Shown here in pieces: positions 15,461 through 27,969 of a stretch of DNA of 34,590 nucleotides (positions are counted from its first letter, which is position 1; each line of letters starts with the position of its first letter). The DNA is from an uncultured bacterium (GTDB taxonomy: Bacteria > Verrucomicrobiota > Kiritimatiellia > CAIKKV01 > CALHGX01). The notes under the pieces were generated by a model. It saw only the letters and a program-made list of their open reading frames with translations, had not been told where the DNA came from and did no database searches. Position numbers and translations under genes: made by a program. Where the stretch lies: the NCBI GenBank assembly GCA_938031185.1, contig CALHGX010000034.1, forward strand, positions 1-34,590, read 5' to 3'.

Positions 15461-18400
15461 TCAGATCGAGGCGTCGGGCCACCGAACCCGAGGGGAATGG
15501 CGGTGATACTCCTGGAGGCTGCACACTTCCAGACGCCCAGCCTCCCGCATGGCCTCGATTCCGTTCAGCGCCGCCGCCAACCCGTGAATCGTCGTGGTGA
15601 TGGGAACACGGCGGATCACGGCATGCGCCCTCATTCGAACTTCGTCCGTCTTCGGCTGAGCGCCGGCCGTGGGCGTGTTGATGATCCAGCCGATCTGCTT
15701 GTCCTCGATCAGGTCAATCACGTTCGGGCGGCCCTCCGATATCCGGAAGACCGCATGGCTCGCGATGCCGTGATTGCGAAGCAGTGTGCTGGTGCCCGCC
15801 GTCGCATAGATCGTGTATCCCAAAGCCGCCAACCGCCTCGCCGGCTCTACCACCGCCGACTTGTCCTCGTCGCGGACGCTCAGAAAGACGCTGCCGGAAA
15901 GCGGCAACGCGCTGCCTGCCGCAATCTGGCTTTTCAGGAAAGCCATCCCGACCGTGGAATCCATGCCCATCACTTCTCCCGTGGATTTCATCTCCGGGCT
16001 GAGCACCACATCCGAGCCCGGGAAACGGCTGAACGGAAACACGGCTTCCTTCACCGAGAAATGCCGCGGAACGTACTCGGACGTGAATCCCAGGTCCTTG
16101 AGCTTGTGGCCCGCCATGATCAGCGCGGCCAGTTTGGCCAGCGGCACACCAATGGCCTTGCTGACGAAGGGCACCGTGCGCGATGCGCGGGGATTCACCT
16201 CCAGCACGAAAACCTGCCCGTCCCGCACGGCAAACTGCACATTCATCAGCCCGCGCACATTCAGCGCCCGCGCCAACTTGAGCGTATCGCCTCGAATCCG
16301 TTCCTGTACAGCCGCCGGTAGATGAGGGGCCGGAATAGTGCAGGCGCTGTCGCCGGAGTGAATGCCCGCCAGCTCCACGTGCTCCATGATGGCTCCGATC
16401 ACGGTGGTGTCGCCGTCGGACACGCAATCCACATCCACCTCAACGGCATCCTCCAGATAGCGATCAATCAAGACCGGCCGCGACTCGGATACCTCCACCG
16501 CCTCGCGCATGTAACGCCGCAGTCTCTCGCGGTCATACACGATCACCATGGCCCGCCCACCGAGCACGAATGACGGGCGCATCAGCACCGGATACCCGAT
16601 CCGCTCGGCGATCTCCTCGGCTTCATCCACGGTCGTCGCGATGCCGTTCTCGGGCTGAAGAATGCCGATCTGGCGCACAATACGCTGGAACAGGTTGCGG
16701 TCCTCGGCCGCCTCGATGTCGGCCGGCTGCGTGCCGATAATTCGCACGCCGTTCGCCTCCAAGTCCCGCGCCAGATTGAGGGGCGTCTGCCCCCCGAATT
16801 GCACGATCGCGCCCCAGCACCCTTCGCGCCGATAGATATGCAGCACGTCCTCCAACGTCAGGGGCTCAAAATACAGTCGGTCGCTGGTGTCATAGTCGGT
16901 GCTGACCGTTTCCGGATTGCTGTTGACCATGATCGTTTCGAATCCCGCCGCCCGCAGGGCGAACGCCGCGTGCACACAGCAATAGTCGAACTCGATACCC
17001 TGCCCGATTCGATTGGGACCGCCGCCCAGTATCATGATCTTCCGGCGATCACCGCTCCGGCATTCGTCCAATTCGCCGTAGGTCGAGTAAAAATAAGGCG
17101 TGTACGCCGTGAACTCGGCGGCGCAGGTGTCCACCAACCCGTAAACAGGCCGCAAGGAAAGCCGCTCTCGGGCTGCCCGCACCTCGGCTTCGGAACATCC
17201 CAGCAGCCACGCAAGCTGGCGATCCGAATAGCCAAACTCCTTGGCCTGCCGAAACCGGGCGGGATCCGCCGCAAACGCCGCAAGATGGCCCGCCGACCGG
17301 ATTTCATCTTCGTAAGCCGCCAACTCCTCGAACTCTCGCAGGAACCACGGGTCCATGCCCGTCAAGCCGCGCACCCGCTCAATCGGCCAACCCCGTCGGA
17401 AAGCCGCGCGAATGGCAAACACCCTCAACGGGTGCGGCCGCGCCAGCGCGGCGGCGAGGTCTTCTTCCTCGAGCCCTTCCCATGCGCCGTCCTTGCCGTC
17501 GGCTCCGAATCCGAACCGCCCAATTTCCAGGGACCGACACGCCTTCTGAAACGACTGCTTGAACGTGCGCCCGATGCTCATGGCTTCACCCACCGACTTC
17601 ATCTGGGTGCCCAGCGTGGAATCCACACCGGGAAATTTCTCGAAAGCGAACCGCGGCATCTTGGTCACCACATAGTCAATCGTCGGCTCAAAGCAGGCGG
17701 GCGTCTCGCGGGTGATGTCGTTCCGCAATTCGTCCAGCGTGTATCCCACCGCCAACTTCGCGGCGATTTTCGCGATCGGAAACCCCGTGGCTTTCGAGGC
17801 CAGCGCGCTCGAGCGACTGACGCGCGGGTTCATCTCAATGATCACCATGCGGCCATCCCGCGGATTGATGGCCCATTGCACGTTGGATCCGCCCGTGTCC
17901 ACGCCGATCGCCCGCATCACCGCCAGCGAGCCGTCCCGCATCCGCTGGTACTCCCGATCCGTCAGCGTAAGCGCCGGCGCCACCGTGATGCTGTCCCCCG
18001 TATGCACGCCCATCGGGTCCACGTTCTCGATCGAGCACACCACGACGCAGTTGTCCTTGTGGTCGCGCATAACCTCCATTTCGAATTCCTTCCATCCGAC
18101 GACGGACTCCTCAATGAGGACCTCCGACGTCGGGCTGTAGAAAAGGCCGCGCTGCACAATCTCCTCGAACTCGGCATCGTTGCCCGCAATGCCGCCTCCC
18201 GTACCGCCCAGCGTGAAGCCCGGCCGGATGACGAGCGGATATCGCCCGATGCGGTCGCGCACCCGGCGTGCCTCCTCGAGCGAATGCGCCGATCCGCTCA
18301 CCGGCATGTCCAGCCCGATGCCCATCATCGTCTCCTTGAACAGCGCCCGATCTTCGGCTTTGCGGATGGCCGTCTCGCTGGCTCCAATCATCTCGACCCC

Positions 18401-18733
18401 GTAGCGCTTGAGCACGCCCTGCTCGTGGAGCGCCACGCCCAGATTCAGGGCCGTCTGGCCGCCCACGGTCGGCAGCAGCGCATCCGGCCGCTCCCGGCGA
18501 ATGATTTCCGCGAGGATGTCAACGGTGAGCGGCTCGATATACGTTCGGTCGGCGAATTCGGGGTCGGTCATGATGGTGGCCGGATTGCTGTTGACCAACA
18601 CCAGCTCGTACCCCTCTTCCTTGAGCGCCTTGCATGCCTGCACGCCCGAATAATCGAATTCGCAAGCCTGTCCGATGACGATCGGCCCCGAACCGATCAG
18701 CATGACCTTCTTGATGTCCGTCCGTTTCGGCAT
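15461..18733 (-). CDS. carB: carbamoyl-phosphate synthase large subunit
   Basis: Makes carbamoyl phosphate from bicarbonate, ammonia and two ATP for pyrimidine and arginine synthesis. The 1090-residue protein has the duplicated architecture: the first ATP-grasp half begins with [17 protein letters not shown] and contains [10 protein letters not shown]; the second begins at about residue 560 with [19 protein letters not shown]-terminal MGS-like allosteric domain includes [14 protein letters not shown]. Length is slightly above the usual 1073. The ATG at 18733 has GGAG upstream and lies 23 bp after the pyrG stop. It is the last gene of the leftward glutamine cluster. The partner carA, which would supply ammonia from glutamine, is not in the window. 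Confidence 0.96.
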   Translation of the reverse strand: MPKRTDIKKVMLIGSGPIVIGQACEFDYSGVQACKALKEEGYELVLVNSNPATIMTDPEFADRTYIEPLTVDILAEIIRRERPDALLPTVGGQTALNLGVALHEQGVLKRYGVEMIGASETAIRKAEDRALFKETMMGIGLDMPVSGSAHSLEEARRVRDRIGRYPLVIRPGFTLGGTGGGIAGNDAEFEEIVQRGLFYSPTSEVLIEESVVGWKEFEMEVMRDHKDNCVVVCSIENVDPMGVHTGDSITVAPALTLTDREYQRMRDGSLAVMRAIGVDTGGSNVQWAINPRDGRMVIIEMNPRVSRSSALASKATGFPIAKIAAKLAVGYTLDELRNDITRETPACFEPTIDYVVTKMPRFAFEKFPGVDSTLGTQMKSVGEAMSIGRTFKQSFQKACRSLEIGRFGFGADGKDGAWEGLEEEDLAAALARPHPLRVFAIRAAFRRGWPIERVRGLTGMDPWFLREFEELAAYEDEIRSAGHLAAFAADPARFRQAKEFGYSDRQLAWLLGCSEAEVRAARERLSLRPVYGLVDTCAAEFTAYTPYFYSTYGELDECRSGDRRKIMILGGGPNRIGQGIEFDYCCVHAAFALRAAGFETIMVNSNPETVSTDYDTSDRLYFEPLTLEDVLHIYRREGCWGAIVQFGGQTPLNLARDLEANGVRIIGTQPADIEAAEDRNLFQRIVRQIGILQPENGIATTVDEAEEIAERIGYPVLMRPSFVLGGRAMVIVYDRERLRRYMREAVEVSESRPVLIDRYLEDAVEVDVDCVSDGDTTVIGAIMEHVELAGIHSGDSACTIPAPHLPAAVQERIRGDTLKLARALNVRGLMNVQFAVRDGQVFVLEVNPRASRTVPFVSKAIGVPLAKLAALIMAGHKLKDLGFTSEYVPRHFSVKEAVFPFSRFPGSDVVLSPEMKSTGEVMGMDSTVGMAFLKSQIAAGSALPLSGSVFLSVRDEDKSAVVEPARRLAALGYTIYATAGTSTLLRNHGIASHAVFRISEGRPNVIDLIEDKQIGWIINTPTAGAQPKTDEVRMRAHAVIRRVPITTTIHGLAAALNGIEAMREAGRLEVCSLQEYHRHSPRVRWPDASI

Positions 18734-18756
18734 GATCCGCTCCGCGTCAGGCACTC

Positions 18757-20370
18757 CTACGTCCGCGCCGCCCGAGTCCGCAGCGCCGCGGCCACAAATT
18801 CCCGAAACAGCGGATGTGGCCGTAATGGAGCGGACTGAAACTCGGGATGAAACTGGCAGCCGACAAACCAAGGGTGGTCGCGCAACTCAACAATCTCGAC
18901 CAGCTTCCGGTCCGGACAGACGCCCGAGCAAACAAGGCCCCGTGCGGCCATGTCCGCCTCCCATCGGTTGTTGAACTCGTAGCGATGGCGATGCCGCTCG
19001 CTGATCTCTTCGGCCTTATACGCCTCGCGCGCGCGACTGCCCGCCGCCAGCCGGCAGGGAAACGACCCCAGTCGCATGGTGCCGCCCTTGCTCGTCATCC
19101 CCCGCTGTTCCGCCATCAAGTCAATCACCGGATGCGGGGTACGGGGATTGAACTCCGTGCTGTGCGCCTCCGACCAGCCGCAGACGTTGCGCGCAAAATC
19201 AATGACGGCGCATTGCATGCCGAGGCAGATGCCAAGAAAGGGCGTGCCGGTGGTCCGGGCGTACCCCGCCGCTTGAATCTTGCCCTCGATCCCGCGGTCG
19301 CCGAATCCGCCCGGCACGAGAATCCCGTCCACCCCCCGCAACCGCGCCTCGGCCCCATCCCGTTCCACTTCCTCGGATTCCACCATGCGAATCTGAACCG
19401 CCGCCCGGTGGCCGATCCCCGCATGCGCCAGCGCCTCGTAGACGCTCTTGTAGGCATCGCGCAGCGTGATGTACTTCCCCACCACGGCGATGTCCACCGC
19501 GGGGCGATCCGGTGCCGTCAACCCCGACAACATGTCTTTCCAATCCTCCAAATCCAGCGGGCGGACGTGCAGATTCAGCATTTCCAGGACATACACGTCC
19601 ACGTCCTGCGCGGCCAGGTCAAGCGGCACCTCGTAAATCGAGTGCGCCACATCGCGCTCTTCAATCACCTTGTTGCGCTCGACATCGCAAAAGAGCGACA
19701 GCTTGTCCCGATGCTCGGCGGTCAGTGGCCGCTCGCACCGGCAAATCAGGATGTCCGGCACGATCCCGATGCTGCGCAGAATGCCGACCGATTGCTGCGA
19801 CGGCTTGGTCTTCATTTCGCCCGCAGCCCGGATGAACGGCACCAGGGTCAGATGGATGAACAGCGCATTCGTGCGGCCCACCTCGTGACGATACTGACGG
19901 ATGGCTTCGAGAAAGGGCAGCGATTCGATGTCCCCGGCCGTGCCGCCGATCTCCGTGATGGCGATGTCCACGTCCGGCCCGTCCAGGGCGCGTATGGCCG
20001 CCTTGATCTCGTCGGTGACATGCGGAACCACCTGCACCGTCTTGCCCAGGTAGCCGCCTTCCCGTTCGCGCGCGATGACCGCGCCGTAGATGCGGCCCGA
20101 TGTGTAGTTGCTCGCCCTGGTGCAGGGGACGCCTGTAAACCGTTCATAGTGCCCCAGATCCAGATCCGTTTCGGCGCCGTCCGCTGTCACATACACTTCG
20201 CCGTGCTGATAGGGCGACATGGTGCCGGGATCCACGTTCAAATACGGATCCATCTTCTGCATCCGAATGCGGTAGCCCCGGCGGTGCAGCAGCATGGCGA
20301 TCGCCGCGGAAGTCAATCCCTTTCCGAGCGAGGAAACGACTCCACCGGTAATGAAAACATGCTTGGTCAT
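18757..20370 (-). CDS. pyrG: CTP synthase
   Basis: Aminates UTP to CTP with glutamine and ATP. The 537-residue protein has the N-terminal synthetase domain ([18 protein letters not shown]-loop, [25 protein letters not shown]) and the C-terminal class I amidotransferase domain, with GICLGMQ (Cys382) and HPEF as the catalytic His-Glu pair. Its ATG overlaps the purF stop in an ATGA arrangement, so translation is probably coupled. carB follows after 23 bp. Confidence 0.97.
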   Translation of the reverse strand: MTKHVFITGGVVSSLGKGLTSAAIAMLLHRRGYRIRMQKMDPYLNVDPGTMSPYQHGEVYVTADGAETDLDLGHYERFTGVPCTRASNYTSGRIYGAVIAREREGGYLGKTVQVVPHVTDEIKAAIRALDGPDVDIAITEIGGTAGDIESLPFLEAIRQYRHEVGRTNALFIHLTLVPFIRAAGEMKTKPSQQSVGILRSIGIVPDILICRCERPLTAEHRDKLSLFCDVERNKVIEERDVAHSIYEVPLDLAAQDVDVYVLEMLNLHVRPLDLEDWKDMLSGLTAPDRPAVDIAVVGKYITLRDAYKSVYEALAHAGIGHRAAVQIRMVESEEVERDGAEARLRGVDGILVPGGFGDRGIEGKIQAAGYARTTGTPFLGICLGMQCAVIDFARNVCGWSEAHSTEFNPRTPHPVIDLMAEQRGMTSKGGTMRLGSFPCRLAAGSRAREAYKAEEISERHRHRYEFNNRWEADMAARGLVCSGVCPDRKLVEIVELRDHPWFVGCQFHPEFQSAPLRPHPLFREFVAAALRTRAART

Positions 20371-21842
20371 TCCTGTGCCCGTCCATTATCAGCCGGTGGC
20401 GGCATCGTCAATTCCGCTTGTCCCGTGTCCTCGCCCGCCAGCAGTTCCCCCGGCTCCATCGCGTCCTTGCCCCGCATTCGACCAACATCGCACGGATAGC
20501 GCCCCGTGAAGCAGGCCGTGCAATAGTCCCGCCCCAGGTCGTCAAACGCCGATAGCAACCCCTCCAGGCTCAAATAGCCGAGGCTGTCCGCCCCAATGTA
20601 AGCGCGAATCTCCTCCACGCTCTTGTTGGCGGCAATCAGTTCGGCGTGCGTTGGAAAGTCGATGCCAAAGAAGCACGGATGCATGGCGGGGGGACAGGAA
20701 ACCCGCAAGTGCACCTCTTTCGCGCCCGCGTCCCGCAACGTGGAAACCCGCCGTCGAGCCGTCGTTCCGCGAATCACCGAGTCGTCCACCACCACCACCC
20801 GGCGCCCGCGCACCACATCGGACACCACCGCCAGCTTGCGGTCCACACTGATCGCGCGGCGCGCCGCTTCCGGCATGATGAACGTGCGCCCAACATAGTG
20901 ATTCCGGATGAATCCGTAATCGAGCGGAATGCTGCTGGCCCGCGCATAACCGAGCGCAGCCGAGTTTCCGCTGTCCGGCACCGGAATCACGACGTCGCCG
21001 GCCGCCGGCTGCTCGCGGGCCAGCCGCTCGCCCAGTCGCACTCGAACCGCATGCACGTTGTGCCCAAAAACGCGGCTGTCCGGGCGGGCGAAATAAACGT
21101 GCTCAAACACACACTGAGCCAGCGAACCGACCTCCTCCGCGAAGCGGCTCGACCGCAGGCCGTTTTGATCGGCCACCACCAGTTCGCCGGGTTCCACGTC
21201 CCGCACATACTCAGCCCCCACCTGCGCCAGCGCGCAGGTCTCGCTGGCAAAAAGATATCCGTCTTCCAACTGCCCGATGGACAGCGGCTTGAAGCCCAGC
21301 GGGTCGCGCGCCGCCATGACGCAGTCCCGCGTCATGATGACGAACGCGAACGCGCCTTTGAGCTCCGCCAGCGCGCGCGCCACCCGCCGGGGCCGATTCC
21401 GATACATCGGATCGGCCAGCAGGTGCACCAGCACTTCGCTGTCGGTTGTGGTTTGAAAAATGGCCCCCGCCTCCTGATACATGCGGCGGAGCGAAAGGGC
21501 GTTCAGCAGGTTCCCGTTGTGCGCAATCGCCCAGATGCCATCGCTGCATTCCACCACGATCGGCTGCACGTTCTGCAGGCGCGGCCGTCCGGTGGTGGAG
21601 TACCGCACATGCCCGATGCCCAGATGACCGCGGAGCCCTTCCAACGCGCCTTCCGGAAACACCTCGCTCACCAACCCCAAACCCCGAAGATGCCGCACCT
21701 GACGGCCATCGGAGACCACAATGCCCGCCCCCTCCTGCCCCCGATGCTGAAGGGAGAACAGCCCCGCATGCAGCCGGGCGGCCGCATGGACGGAACCGTA
21801 CACACCAACGATGCCGCACGATTCCTTCAGATGCCCCTTCAC
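20367..21842 (-). CDS. purF: amidophosphoribosyltransferase
   Basis: Catalyses the first committed step of purine synthesis, glutamine plus PRPP to phosphoribosylamine. The start codon is GTG, overlapping the gltD stop as GTGA, with GGAGG upstream. A short propeptide (residues 1-8) precedes Cys9 in CGIVGVYG, the N-terminal nucleophile. The PRPP loop is [16 protein letters not shown]. Cysteines in [13 protein letters not shown] and [11 protein letters not shown] place it in the Bacillus-type group that carries a [4Fe-4S] cluster and a cleaved propeptide. The length is 491 residues. The second-last 3' junction is an ATGA overlap with pyrG. Confidence 0.96.
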   Translation of the reverse strand: MKGHLKESCGIVGVYGSVHAAARLHAGLFSLQHRGQEGAGIVVSDGRQVRHLRGLGLVSEVFPEGALEGLRGHLGIGHVRYSTTGRPRLQNVQPIVVECSDGIWAIAHNGNLLNALSLRRMYQEAGAIFQTTTDSEVLVHLLADPMYRNRPRRVARALAELKGAFAFVIMTRDCVMAARDPLGFKPLSIGQLEDGYLFASETCALAQVGAEYVRDVEPGELVVADQNGLRSSRFAEEVGSLAQCVFEHVYFARPDSRVFGHNVHAVRVRLGERLAREQPAAGDVVIPVPDSGNSAALGYARASSIPLDYGFIRNHYVGRTFIMPEAARRAISVDRKLAVVSDVVRGRRVVVVDDSVIRGTTARRRVSTLRDAGAKEVHLRVSCPPAMHPCFFGIDFPTHAELIAANKSVEEIRAYIGADSLGYLSLEGLLSAFDDLGRDYCTACFTGRYPCDVGRMRGKDAMEPGELLAGEDTGQAELTMPPPADNGRAQE

Positions 21843-23326
21843 CGCATTCCGGCCTCCCGTTCGGCTGCGGCCTCATGCCGCACACCCTCGTCCGACCCGC
21901 CCGCCTCAAGGTAACGCGCGATGCCCTCTGCCACGCGCCGCCCATCCGCAATCGCCCGCACCACCAGCGAAGCCCCCTGCGCCATGTCGCCAGCCACGAA
22001 CACGCCGGGCGCATCCGTCATGCCCGCCGCATCCCGCCGAACCAGGCCCCGGCCGTCGAAGCACGCGCCAAGTTCTTCCAACACCGGATCGCGCCCCGCG
22101 CCGACGAATCCCATCGCCAGCAGCACCAGATCTGCCGGCAATGTGAAGTCCGAGCCCGCCCGCTCGGTCATCGTCGGCGTGGCCCCCTCCCCGACTGGCT
22201 TCCATTCCACCTCCACCCCGAACGCCTCACGCACATGGCCATCGGCGCCGCCAAAACCCTTCACCGTCACGCTCCAGCGCCGGAGACCGCCCTCCTTGTG
22301 GCTGCTCGATTCCCGCAGCATATGCGGCCACATGGGCCACGGCGTGTGCTCGGCCCGCTGGCGCGGTGGTTCAGGAAGGATTTCCAGTTGCGTCACTTCG
22401 GCCGCGCCCTGCCTCAGCGCCGTGCCGAGGCAGTCCGCACCGGTGTCTCCGCCGCCGATGATCACCACCCGCTTCCCCGCGGCGTCAATCCGGGACGACC
22501 CGATCGGCCACTCGCCCGCCAGCACCCGGTTCTGCTGCACGAGATATTCCATCGCGAAATAAATGCCCTTCAATTCCCTGCCCGGAACCCGCAAGTCCCG
22601 CGGCGTCCTTGCTCCGCCCGAAAAACACAACGCCGCGAAGCGGCTGCGCAGGAAATGACAGGATACGTCCCGCCCCACCCGGACGCCCATCTCGAAGCGG
22701 ATCCCTTCGTCCTCCATCAGCCGAATCCGCCGCTCCACAACGGACTTCTCGAGTTTGAAGTCCGGGATCCCATATCGCAGGATACCGCCGGGACGCGCGG
22801 CATTGTCGAACACCGTGACAGGGAACCCCCTCCGATTCAAGGTGTCCGCAACGGCCAGCCCCGCCGGACCGGACCCGATGACCGCCACCGCCTGCGACCG
22901 CCGCTCCGCCGGGGGCCGGGCCCGAATGATTCCGGTTCGGAACGCGTGCTCGATCACCGCCAACTCCACCTGCCGGATCGTCACTGCCTGATGCCCGAGC
23001 CCCAACACGCACGAACCTTCGCACAACGCCGGACACACCCGCGCGGTGAATTCGGGAAAGTTGTTGGTGCTCAGCAGCAGATCCAACGCCGCCTTCCATC
23101 GGCCGTGATATACACGATCGTTGATTTCCGGAATAAGATTGTTAAGCGGACAACCGCACCCGTGGCAAAACGGCGTACCGCAGTCCATGCAGCGCCCGGC
23201 CTGTTCCACCACCTCTTCCTCCGTCAAAGGAATTTCGACGGCCTCGAAGTCCCCCAGCCGCTGCTCCACCGGGCGATAGGAGGCCTCTCGCCGGTCGGTT
23301 TCCAAGAAGCCCAAAGGATTACCCAT
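21839..23326 (-). CDS. gltD: glutamate synthase small (beta) subunit
   Basis: Passes electrons from NAD(P)H through FAD and iron-sulfur clusters to the large subunit. The 495-residue protein starts MGNPLGFLE, as the family does, then has the Cys-rich [14 protein letters not shown] (46-59) and CPALCEGSC, the FAD-binding [11 protein letters not shown], and an NADPH-binding [11 protein letters not shown] chose the ATG at 23326 because GGAGGA lies 8 bases upstream and homology starts there; an upstream in-frame start at 23359 adds 11 unlikely residues. The gene starts 8 bp inside the end of gltB and overlaps purF by 4 bp. Confidence 0.95.
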   Translation of the reverse strand: MGNPLGFLETDRREASYRPVEQRLGDFEAVEIPLTEEEVVEQAGRCMDCGTPFCHGCGCPLNNLIPEINDRVYHGRWKAALDLLLSTNNFPEFTARVCPALCEGSCVLGLGHQAVTIRQVELAVIEHAFRTGIIRARPPAERRSQAVAVIGSGPAGLAVADTLNRRGFPVTVFDNAARPGGILRYGIPDFKLEKSVVERRIRLMEDEGIRFEMGVRVGRDVSCHFLRSRFAALCFSGGARTPRDLRVPGRELKGIYFAMEYLVQQNRVLAGEWPIGSSRIDAAGKRVVIIGGGDTGADCLGTALRQGAAEVTQLEILPEPPRQRAEHTPWPMWPHMLRESSSHKEGGLRRWSVTVKGFGGADGHVREAFGVEVEWKPVGEGATPTMTERAGSDFTLPADLVLLAMGFVGAGRDPVLEELGACFDGRGLVRRDAAGMTDAPGVFVAGDMAQGASLVVRAIADGRRVAEGIARYLEAGGSDEGVRHEAAAEREAGMR

Positions 23327-26300
23327 GCGCCACTTCCTCCCGCTCGGTTGCTTCGTCATCCCGGCTCATGCGGCCCAGCGCGCGCCGGTATTCGATCGGA
23401 AACACCTTGACGAAATACGGCCGCACTTCGTCCCAAGTCTCCAGCATGTTCGTCGCCAGCGGACTACCCGTGTGCCTCGCATGGCGCTCGATCATGCCCC
23501 GCAACTCCGCCTCGTCTTCCGCCGAGAGCACCGGTTCGAGATCCACCATGTCCAGGTTGCACCGCGTGTCGAACAGCCGGTCCCGGTCATAGACGTAGGC
23601 AATCCCGCCGCTCATTCCTGCCGCGAAATTGATGCCGGTCGGCCCCAATACCACCACCCGGCCGCCCGTCATGTATTCGCAGCCGTGGTCGCCCACCCCT
23701 TCAACGACCGCCATGGCTCCGCTGTTCCGGACGGCAAATCGCTCGCCCGCCTGTCCCGCGAAATACGCCTCTCCGTCCACGGCGCCATACAGCAGCACAT
23801 TGCCGGCAATCACGCGCCCGAAGGCCTCGGCCGGCGCCTCCGCCGGCGGACGCACAATGATCCGTCCGCCGGATAATCCCTTGCCCACATAATCGTTGGC
23901 CTCCCCCTCCAGAATCAACGTGACGCCTCTCGCGCACCACGCGCCAAAACTCTGGCCCGCAACACCTTGAAAACGCACCACAATGGAGTCCTCCGGAAGT
24001 CCGGCGTGTCCGTAGCGGCGGGCCACGCGCCCCGAAATCATCGTTCCGACCGCGCGGTGGATGTTGCGTATCGGCCGCCGCAATTCCACGCGGCCTTTTC
24101 CCTCTATCGCCGGCATCACCTCCGGCATCAGGGCCCAATCCAGGGTGTCGGCCAGCTCGTCACGCTGGCGTTCCACGCAACGCCGCGGCCCCGGCGAATC
24201 CGGCGGGGCCAGGATGGCCGAGAAATCAAGGCCACCGGCCTTCCAGAACGTGACGCCTTCGCTCTTTTCCAGCAGATCCGAACGGCCGATCAGGTCGTCC
24301 AGGCGTTCGAACCCCAGCGCCGCCATCAACTCCCGCACTTCCTCGGCGACAAAACGGAAATAGTTGATCACATGCTCGGGCCGCCCCTGAAAGAGCTTCC
24401 GCAGCCTAGGATCCTGGGTGGCCACACCGACCGGACAGGTGTTTTGATGGCACTTACGCATCATGACGCAGCCGAGGCATACCAGTGGCGCCGTCGCAAA
24501 CCCGAATTCCTCCGCGCCGAGCAGGGCCGCGATGATGACATCGCGGCCCGTTTTCATCTGACCGTCCACCTGCAGGCGCACCCGGCTCCGAAGGCCGTTC
24601 AGCACCAGTGTTTGCTGGGTCTCGGACAATCCCAGTTCCCATGGTATGCCGGCGTGGCGAATGGACGACAACGGCGAAGCGCCGGTGCCCCCGTCATACC
24701 CGCTGATTAGAATGGCATCAGCCCCGGCCTTGGTAACCCCTGCTGCCACCGTGCCCACGCCGAGTTCTGCAACCAGTTTCACGGACACCCGAGCCTCGGG
24801 GTTCACGTTCTTCAGGTCGAAAATGAGCTGTTTGATGTCCTCGATCGAATAGATGTCGTGATGCGGCGGCGGGGAGATGAGGGTCACCCCCGGTGTCGAG
24901 TGCCGCACCCGCGCGATTTCGGCGTTGACCTTATGCCCCGGCAACTGCCCCCCTTCGCCCGGCTTCGCCCCTTGGGCGATCTTGATCTGCAGTTCCCGGC
25001 AGTTCACGCAATACTCGGCCGTGACGCCGAAACGGCCGCTGGCCACCTGTTTGATGGCGCTACAACGGCTGTCGCCGTTCGGCAACGGCTCGTAGCGCGC
25101 GGGGTCCTCCCCCCCTTCCCCGCTGTTGCTCTTCGCGCCCAGCCGATTCATCGCAATCGCAAGCGCCTCATGCGCCTCGCGGCTAATGGAACCAAACGAC
25201 ATTGCCCCCGTCACAAAACGCGGGAAAATGGCCTCGGCCGGCTCCACCCGTTCCAGCGGCACGGCGCGTCCCGTTTTCAGGCGCATCAACCCCCGCAGGG
25301 TCGTTGGCCGCTCGATTTGGTTGTTGATCCGATCGGCATATCGCCGGTATAGCGTCCGGTCGTTGCGCCGCACCGCCTGCTGCAGGTCGCTGATCGTTTC
25401 CGGAGTCCATAAATGGCGCTCGCCGTCCGCTCGGTAACGGTACAGTCCGCCTGAAGGCAGCCAGGCGGCTGCCGGCGACCGATCGCGCGATGCCATCCAC
25501 CGCGCGTTCGCCTCGGCCGCAATTTCCGCCAGGCCAATGCCTCCCACCCGTGAGGCTGTGCCTTCGAAATAGCGGTCCACCAGACTCGCCGCCAGCCCCA
25601 CCGCCTCGAACACCTGGGCGCCGCGATAGCTTCGCAAGGTGGATATGCCCATCTTCGACATGATCTTGCGCAGCCCTTCACACAGGGACGCGATGTAGTT
25701 CTCCATCGCGCGCACCACGGAAATGTCGCCCTCCAGCTCGCCGGTCAAAGCCAGATCAGCAACGGTTTCCAATGCCAGATAGGGATGCACGGCGGTCGCC
25801 CCATAACCGAGCAGCAGCGCCATGTGCATGACCTCGCGCGCCTCGCCAGTCTCCACAATCAACCCGGCATGGCTGCGCAGGCCCTCCCGCATGAGATGGC
25901 GATTCACGGCCGACACCGCCAACAAAGACGGGATGGCGGCCTGATGGTCGGGCAAATGCCGGTCCGTCAGAATCAACAGGTTCTGGCCGTTGCGTACGGC
26001 AGCTTCCGCCCGCCGGATCAACTGGTTCACCGCCTCGGCCAGCATGCCGCCGTCTCCACGCCCCGGAAACCCCATCGGCAGTTCACGCGCTTCGAACCCC
26101 GCGCCGCGCAGATTCCGGAGCCGATCCGTGTCTTCGCCCGAGAGAATCGGATGCCGCAGCTTGATCAGGCGAGCATAACGCGGAGTTTCCTCGAGGATGT
26201 TCGCCGGGTTTCCAATGAACGTCATCAGCGACATCACCAGTTCCTCGCGAATCGGGTCAATCGGCGGATTGGTCACCTGAGCGAACATCTGTTTGAAGTA

Positions 26301-27866
26301 TGAGAACAGCAGTTGGGGCTTCTCGGACAACACAGCCAGTGGCGTGTCGGCTCCCATTGAGCCCACCGGTTCATGCCCTTTCGACGCCATGGGCGCCAGC
26401 AACACTTGAAGGTCCTCGCGGGTGTACCCGAAAAGCCGCTGGCGGATCGGCAGCGTAGACCGATCCGGCTGCACGGGCGCCACCGTGCCGAACAAACCCT
26501 GCACCGTCACCTTGTTCTCTTCAACCCACCGCCGGTACGGCTGGCGGCGGGATAGCAGGCTCTTGATTTCCCCGTCCTTCAAGATGCGCTGCCGTTCCAG
26601 GTCCACAAGAATCATCTGTCCCGGCCGCAGAGACCCCTGTTCGAGCACCGCCTCGCGCGGCAGGTCCAGCACGCCCGTCTCGGAAGCCATCACGATCAAT
26701 CCGTCCCGCGTGATCGTGTACCGGGCCGGGCGTAATCCGTTGCGGTCGAGCCAGCCGCCGACTTGCCGGCCATCGCTGAAAACGACCGTGGCCGGACCAT
26801 CCCATGGCTCCATGAGCCCCGCATGATATTCAAAGAAACCGCGCTGATCCGGGCCCATCGGATATTTCGGCCCCCACGCCTCGGGAATCAGCATCATAAT
26901 GCTGTGCGCCAGCGAACGCCCGCCCTGCACCAACAACTCCAGCACGTTATCCAACGCCGCCGAGTCGCTGCCGTCAGGTTCCACCACCGGCGTCAGCTTG
27001 CGAATATCCGGCCCAAACCGCTCATGGCGCAGGGCCGGTTCCCGGCCCATGATCTGCAAGCGGTTCCCCCGCAGCGTATTGATCTCGCCATTGTGCGCCA
27101 GAAATCGGAAAGGCTGGGCCAGTTGCCAGGAGGGAAACGTGTTCGTGCTGTAGCGCTGATGCACCACCGCCAGCGCGCTGACGAAAGCCGGATCCTTCAA
27201 GTCCCGGTAGAAACCGGAAACCTGCGCCCCCATCAGCAGCCCCTTGTATACGACAGTCCGACTCGAACAACTTGGGATGTACCCGCGCTCGGCCGCCGGC
27301 AGCGATTCGCGGCTGATGCGTTCGACCCGCTTGCGAAAGAAGTAGAGTCTCCGCTCGAGGACGTCCCCCATTTCCCCCGCCCCATCCAGAAACGCCTGCC
27401 AGACGGCGGGGCGGCTGTGACGCGCCGTTTCTCCCAGCACGCCCTCGTCTGTCGGCACCTCTCGCCATCCCAGCCAGCCCAGGCCCTCCGCCGCTACGGC
27501 CGCGCGGATGACGTCGGCCAGTCGCGCCCACGCGCCCGGTTCGCGCGGCCCGAACACCACCGCCACGCCGAACGCCCCGGCCCGCGGTAACCGGACCCCC
27601 ATGCGTTCGCATTCCCGGCGAAAAAAAGCGTCTGGAACCTGCGTCAGAACGCCGGCGCCGTCGCCCGTGCTCAAGTCGCCGCCAACCGCTCCCCGATGCA
27701 GCAGATTCTCGAGCACTCGCACGCCCTGTTCAACGATTTCATGGCGCGGCTGCCCATCCACCCGGGCCACAAACCCCACACCGCAACTGTCGTGTTCCTG
27801 CCGGGGATCATACAACCCTCGCTGGCCTGAAGGCTCCTTCGATGGAGTCTCTGGGTGCTTTGTCAT
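23319..27866 (-). CDS. gltB: glutamate synthase large (alpha) subunit
   Basis: Transfers the amide of glutamine to 2-oxoglutarate, giving two glutamates. The 1515-residue protein has an N-terminal class II glutaminase domain with the predicted nucleophile Cys28 in HDSCGVGF behind a propeptide of about 27 residues. A central domain follows, then the FMN-binding synthase domain with [14 protein letters not shown]. The 3Fe-4S cysteines lie in [15 protein letters not shown] (about 1128-1145), and the C-terminal GXGXG beta-helix contains GGRVVVLG and NFAAGMSGG. The ATG at 27866 is chosen because it gives a plausible propeptide; its ribosome-binding site is weak. It begins 103 bp after glnA, across a strong hairpin. 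Confidence 0.96.
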   Translation of the reverse strand: MTKHPETPSKEPSGQRGLYDPRQEHDSCGVGFVARVDGQPRHEIVEQGVRVLENLLHRGAVGGDLSTGDGAGVLTQVPDAFFRRECERMGVRLPRAGAFGVAVVFGPREPGAWARLADVIRAAVAAEGLGWLGWREVPTDEGVLGETARHSRPAVWQAFLDGAGEMGDVLERRLYFFRKRVERISRESLPAAERGYIPSCSSRTVVYKGLLMGAQVSGFYRDLKDPAFVSALAVVHQRYSTNTFPSWQLAQPFRFLAHNGEINTLRGNRLQIMGREPALRHERFGPDIRKLTPVVEPDGSDSAALDNVLELLVQGGRSLAHSIMMLIPEAWGPKYPMGPDQRGFFEYHAGLMEPWDGPATVVFSDGRQVGGWLDRNGLRPARYTITRDGLIVMASETGVLDLPREAVLEQGSLRPGQMILVDLERQRILKDGEIKSLLSRRQPYRRWVEENKVTVQGLFGTVAPVQPDRSTLPIRQRLFGYTREDLQVLLAPMASKGHEPVGSMGADTPLAVLSEKPQLLFSYFKQMFAQVTNPPIDPIREELVMSLMTFIGNPANILEETPRYARLIKLRHPILSGEDTDRLRNLRGAGFEARELPMGFPGRGDGGMLAEAVNQLIRRAEAAVRNGQNLLILTDRHLPDHQAAIPSLLAVSAVNRHLMREGLRSHAGLIVETGEAREVMHMALLLGYGATAVHPYLALETVADLALTGELEGDISVVRAMENYIASLCEGLRKIMSKMGISTLRSYRGAQVFEAVGLAASLVDRYFEGTASRVGGIGLAEIAAEANARWMASRDRSPAAAWLPSGGLYRYRADGERHLWTPETISDLQQAVRRNDRTLYRRYADRINNQIERPTTLRGLMRLKTGRAVPLERVEPAEAIFPRFVTGAMSFGSISREAHEALAIAMNRLGAKSNSGEGGEDPARYEPLPNGDSRCSAIKQVASGRFGVTAEYCVNCRELQIKIAQGAKPGEGGQLPGHKVNAEIARVRHSTPGVTLISPPPHHDIYSIEDIKQLIFDLKNVNPEARVSVKLVAELGVGTVAAGVTKAGADAILISGYDGGTGASPLSSIRHAGIPWELGLSETQQTLVLNGLRSRVRLQVDGQMKTGRDVIIAALLGAEEFGFATAPLVCLGCVMMRKCHQNTCPVGVATQDPRLRKLFQGRPEHVINYFRFVAEEVRELMAALGFERLDDLIGRSDLLEKSEGVTFWKAGGLDFSAILAPPDSPGPRRCVERQRDELADTLDWALMPEVMPAIEGKGRVELRRPIRNIHRAVGTMISGRVARRYGHAGLPEDSIVVRFQGVAGQSFGAWCARGVTLILEGEANDYVGKGLSGGRIIVRPPAEAPAEAFGRVIAGNVLLYGAVDGEAYFAGQAGERFAVRNSGAMAVVEGVGDHGCEYMTGGRVVVLGPTGINFAAGMSGGIAYVYDRDRLFDTRCNLDMVDLEPVLSAEDEAELRGMIERHARHTGSPLATNMLETWDEVRPYFVKVFPIEYRRALGRMSRDDEATEREEVAHG

Positions 27867-27911
27867 GTCCGGTCCATCCGTCCCGCGCCCGCGTCCCGCC
27901 GCCCTATACCA

Positions 27912-27945
27912 ACATGGGTGCGCGCGTATCCGCGCGCACCCATGT
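27912..27945 (-). promoter_or_regulatory. strong hairpin between glnA and gltB
   Basis: Arms 27912-27926 (ACATGGGTGCGCGCG) and 27931-27945 are perfect 15-base complements around a TATC loop. The hairpin begins 24 bases after the glnA stop in the direction of transcription. No T-run follows, so it is not a canonical intrinsic terminator. It may stabilise the glnA message, attenuate read-through into gltB, or mark an RNA-processing point. Confidence 0.7.
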
Positions 27946-27969
27946 CCTCGCCCCCTTAGCTGTCCGCCG

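Noticed and set aside
16799-18838. A 679-codon open frame on the plus strand, antisense to carB
   Set aside because: carB is unmistakable on the other strand. The antisense frame has no recognisable domain or ribosome-binding site, and its His/Arg-rich composition is typical of the shadow of a GC-rich gene.
18757-21842. The amidotransferase domains of purF or pyrG as a substitute carA
   Set aside because: Both are full-length, ordinary family members with their own synthase domains. carA must be elsewhere or absent.
21446-23410. A 654-codon plus-strand frame antisense to purF and gltD
   Set aside because: It is covered by two certain genes and has a Pro/Arg/His-rich shadow composition with no motif.
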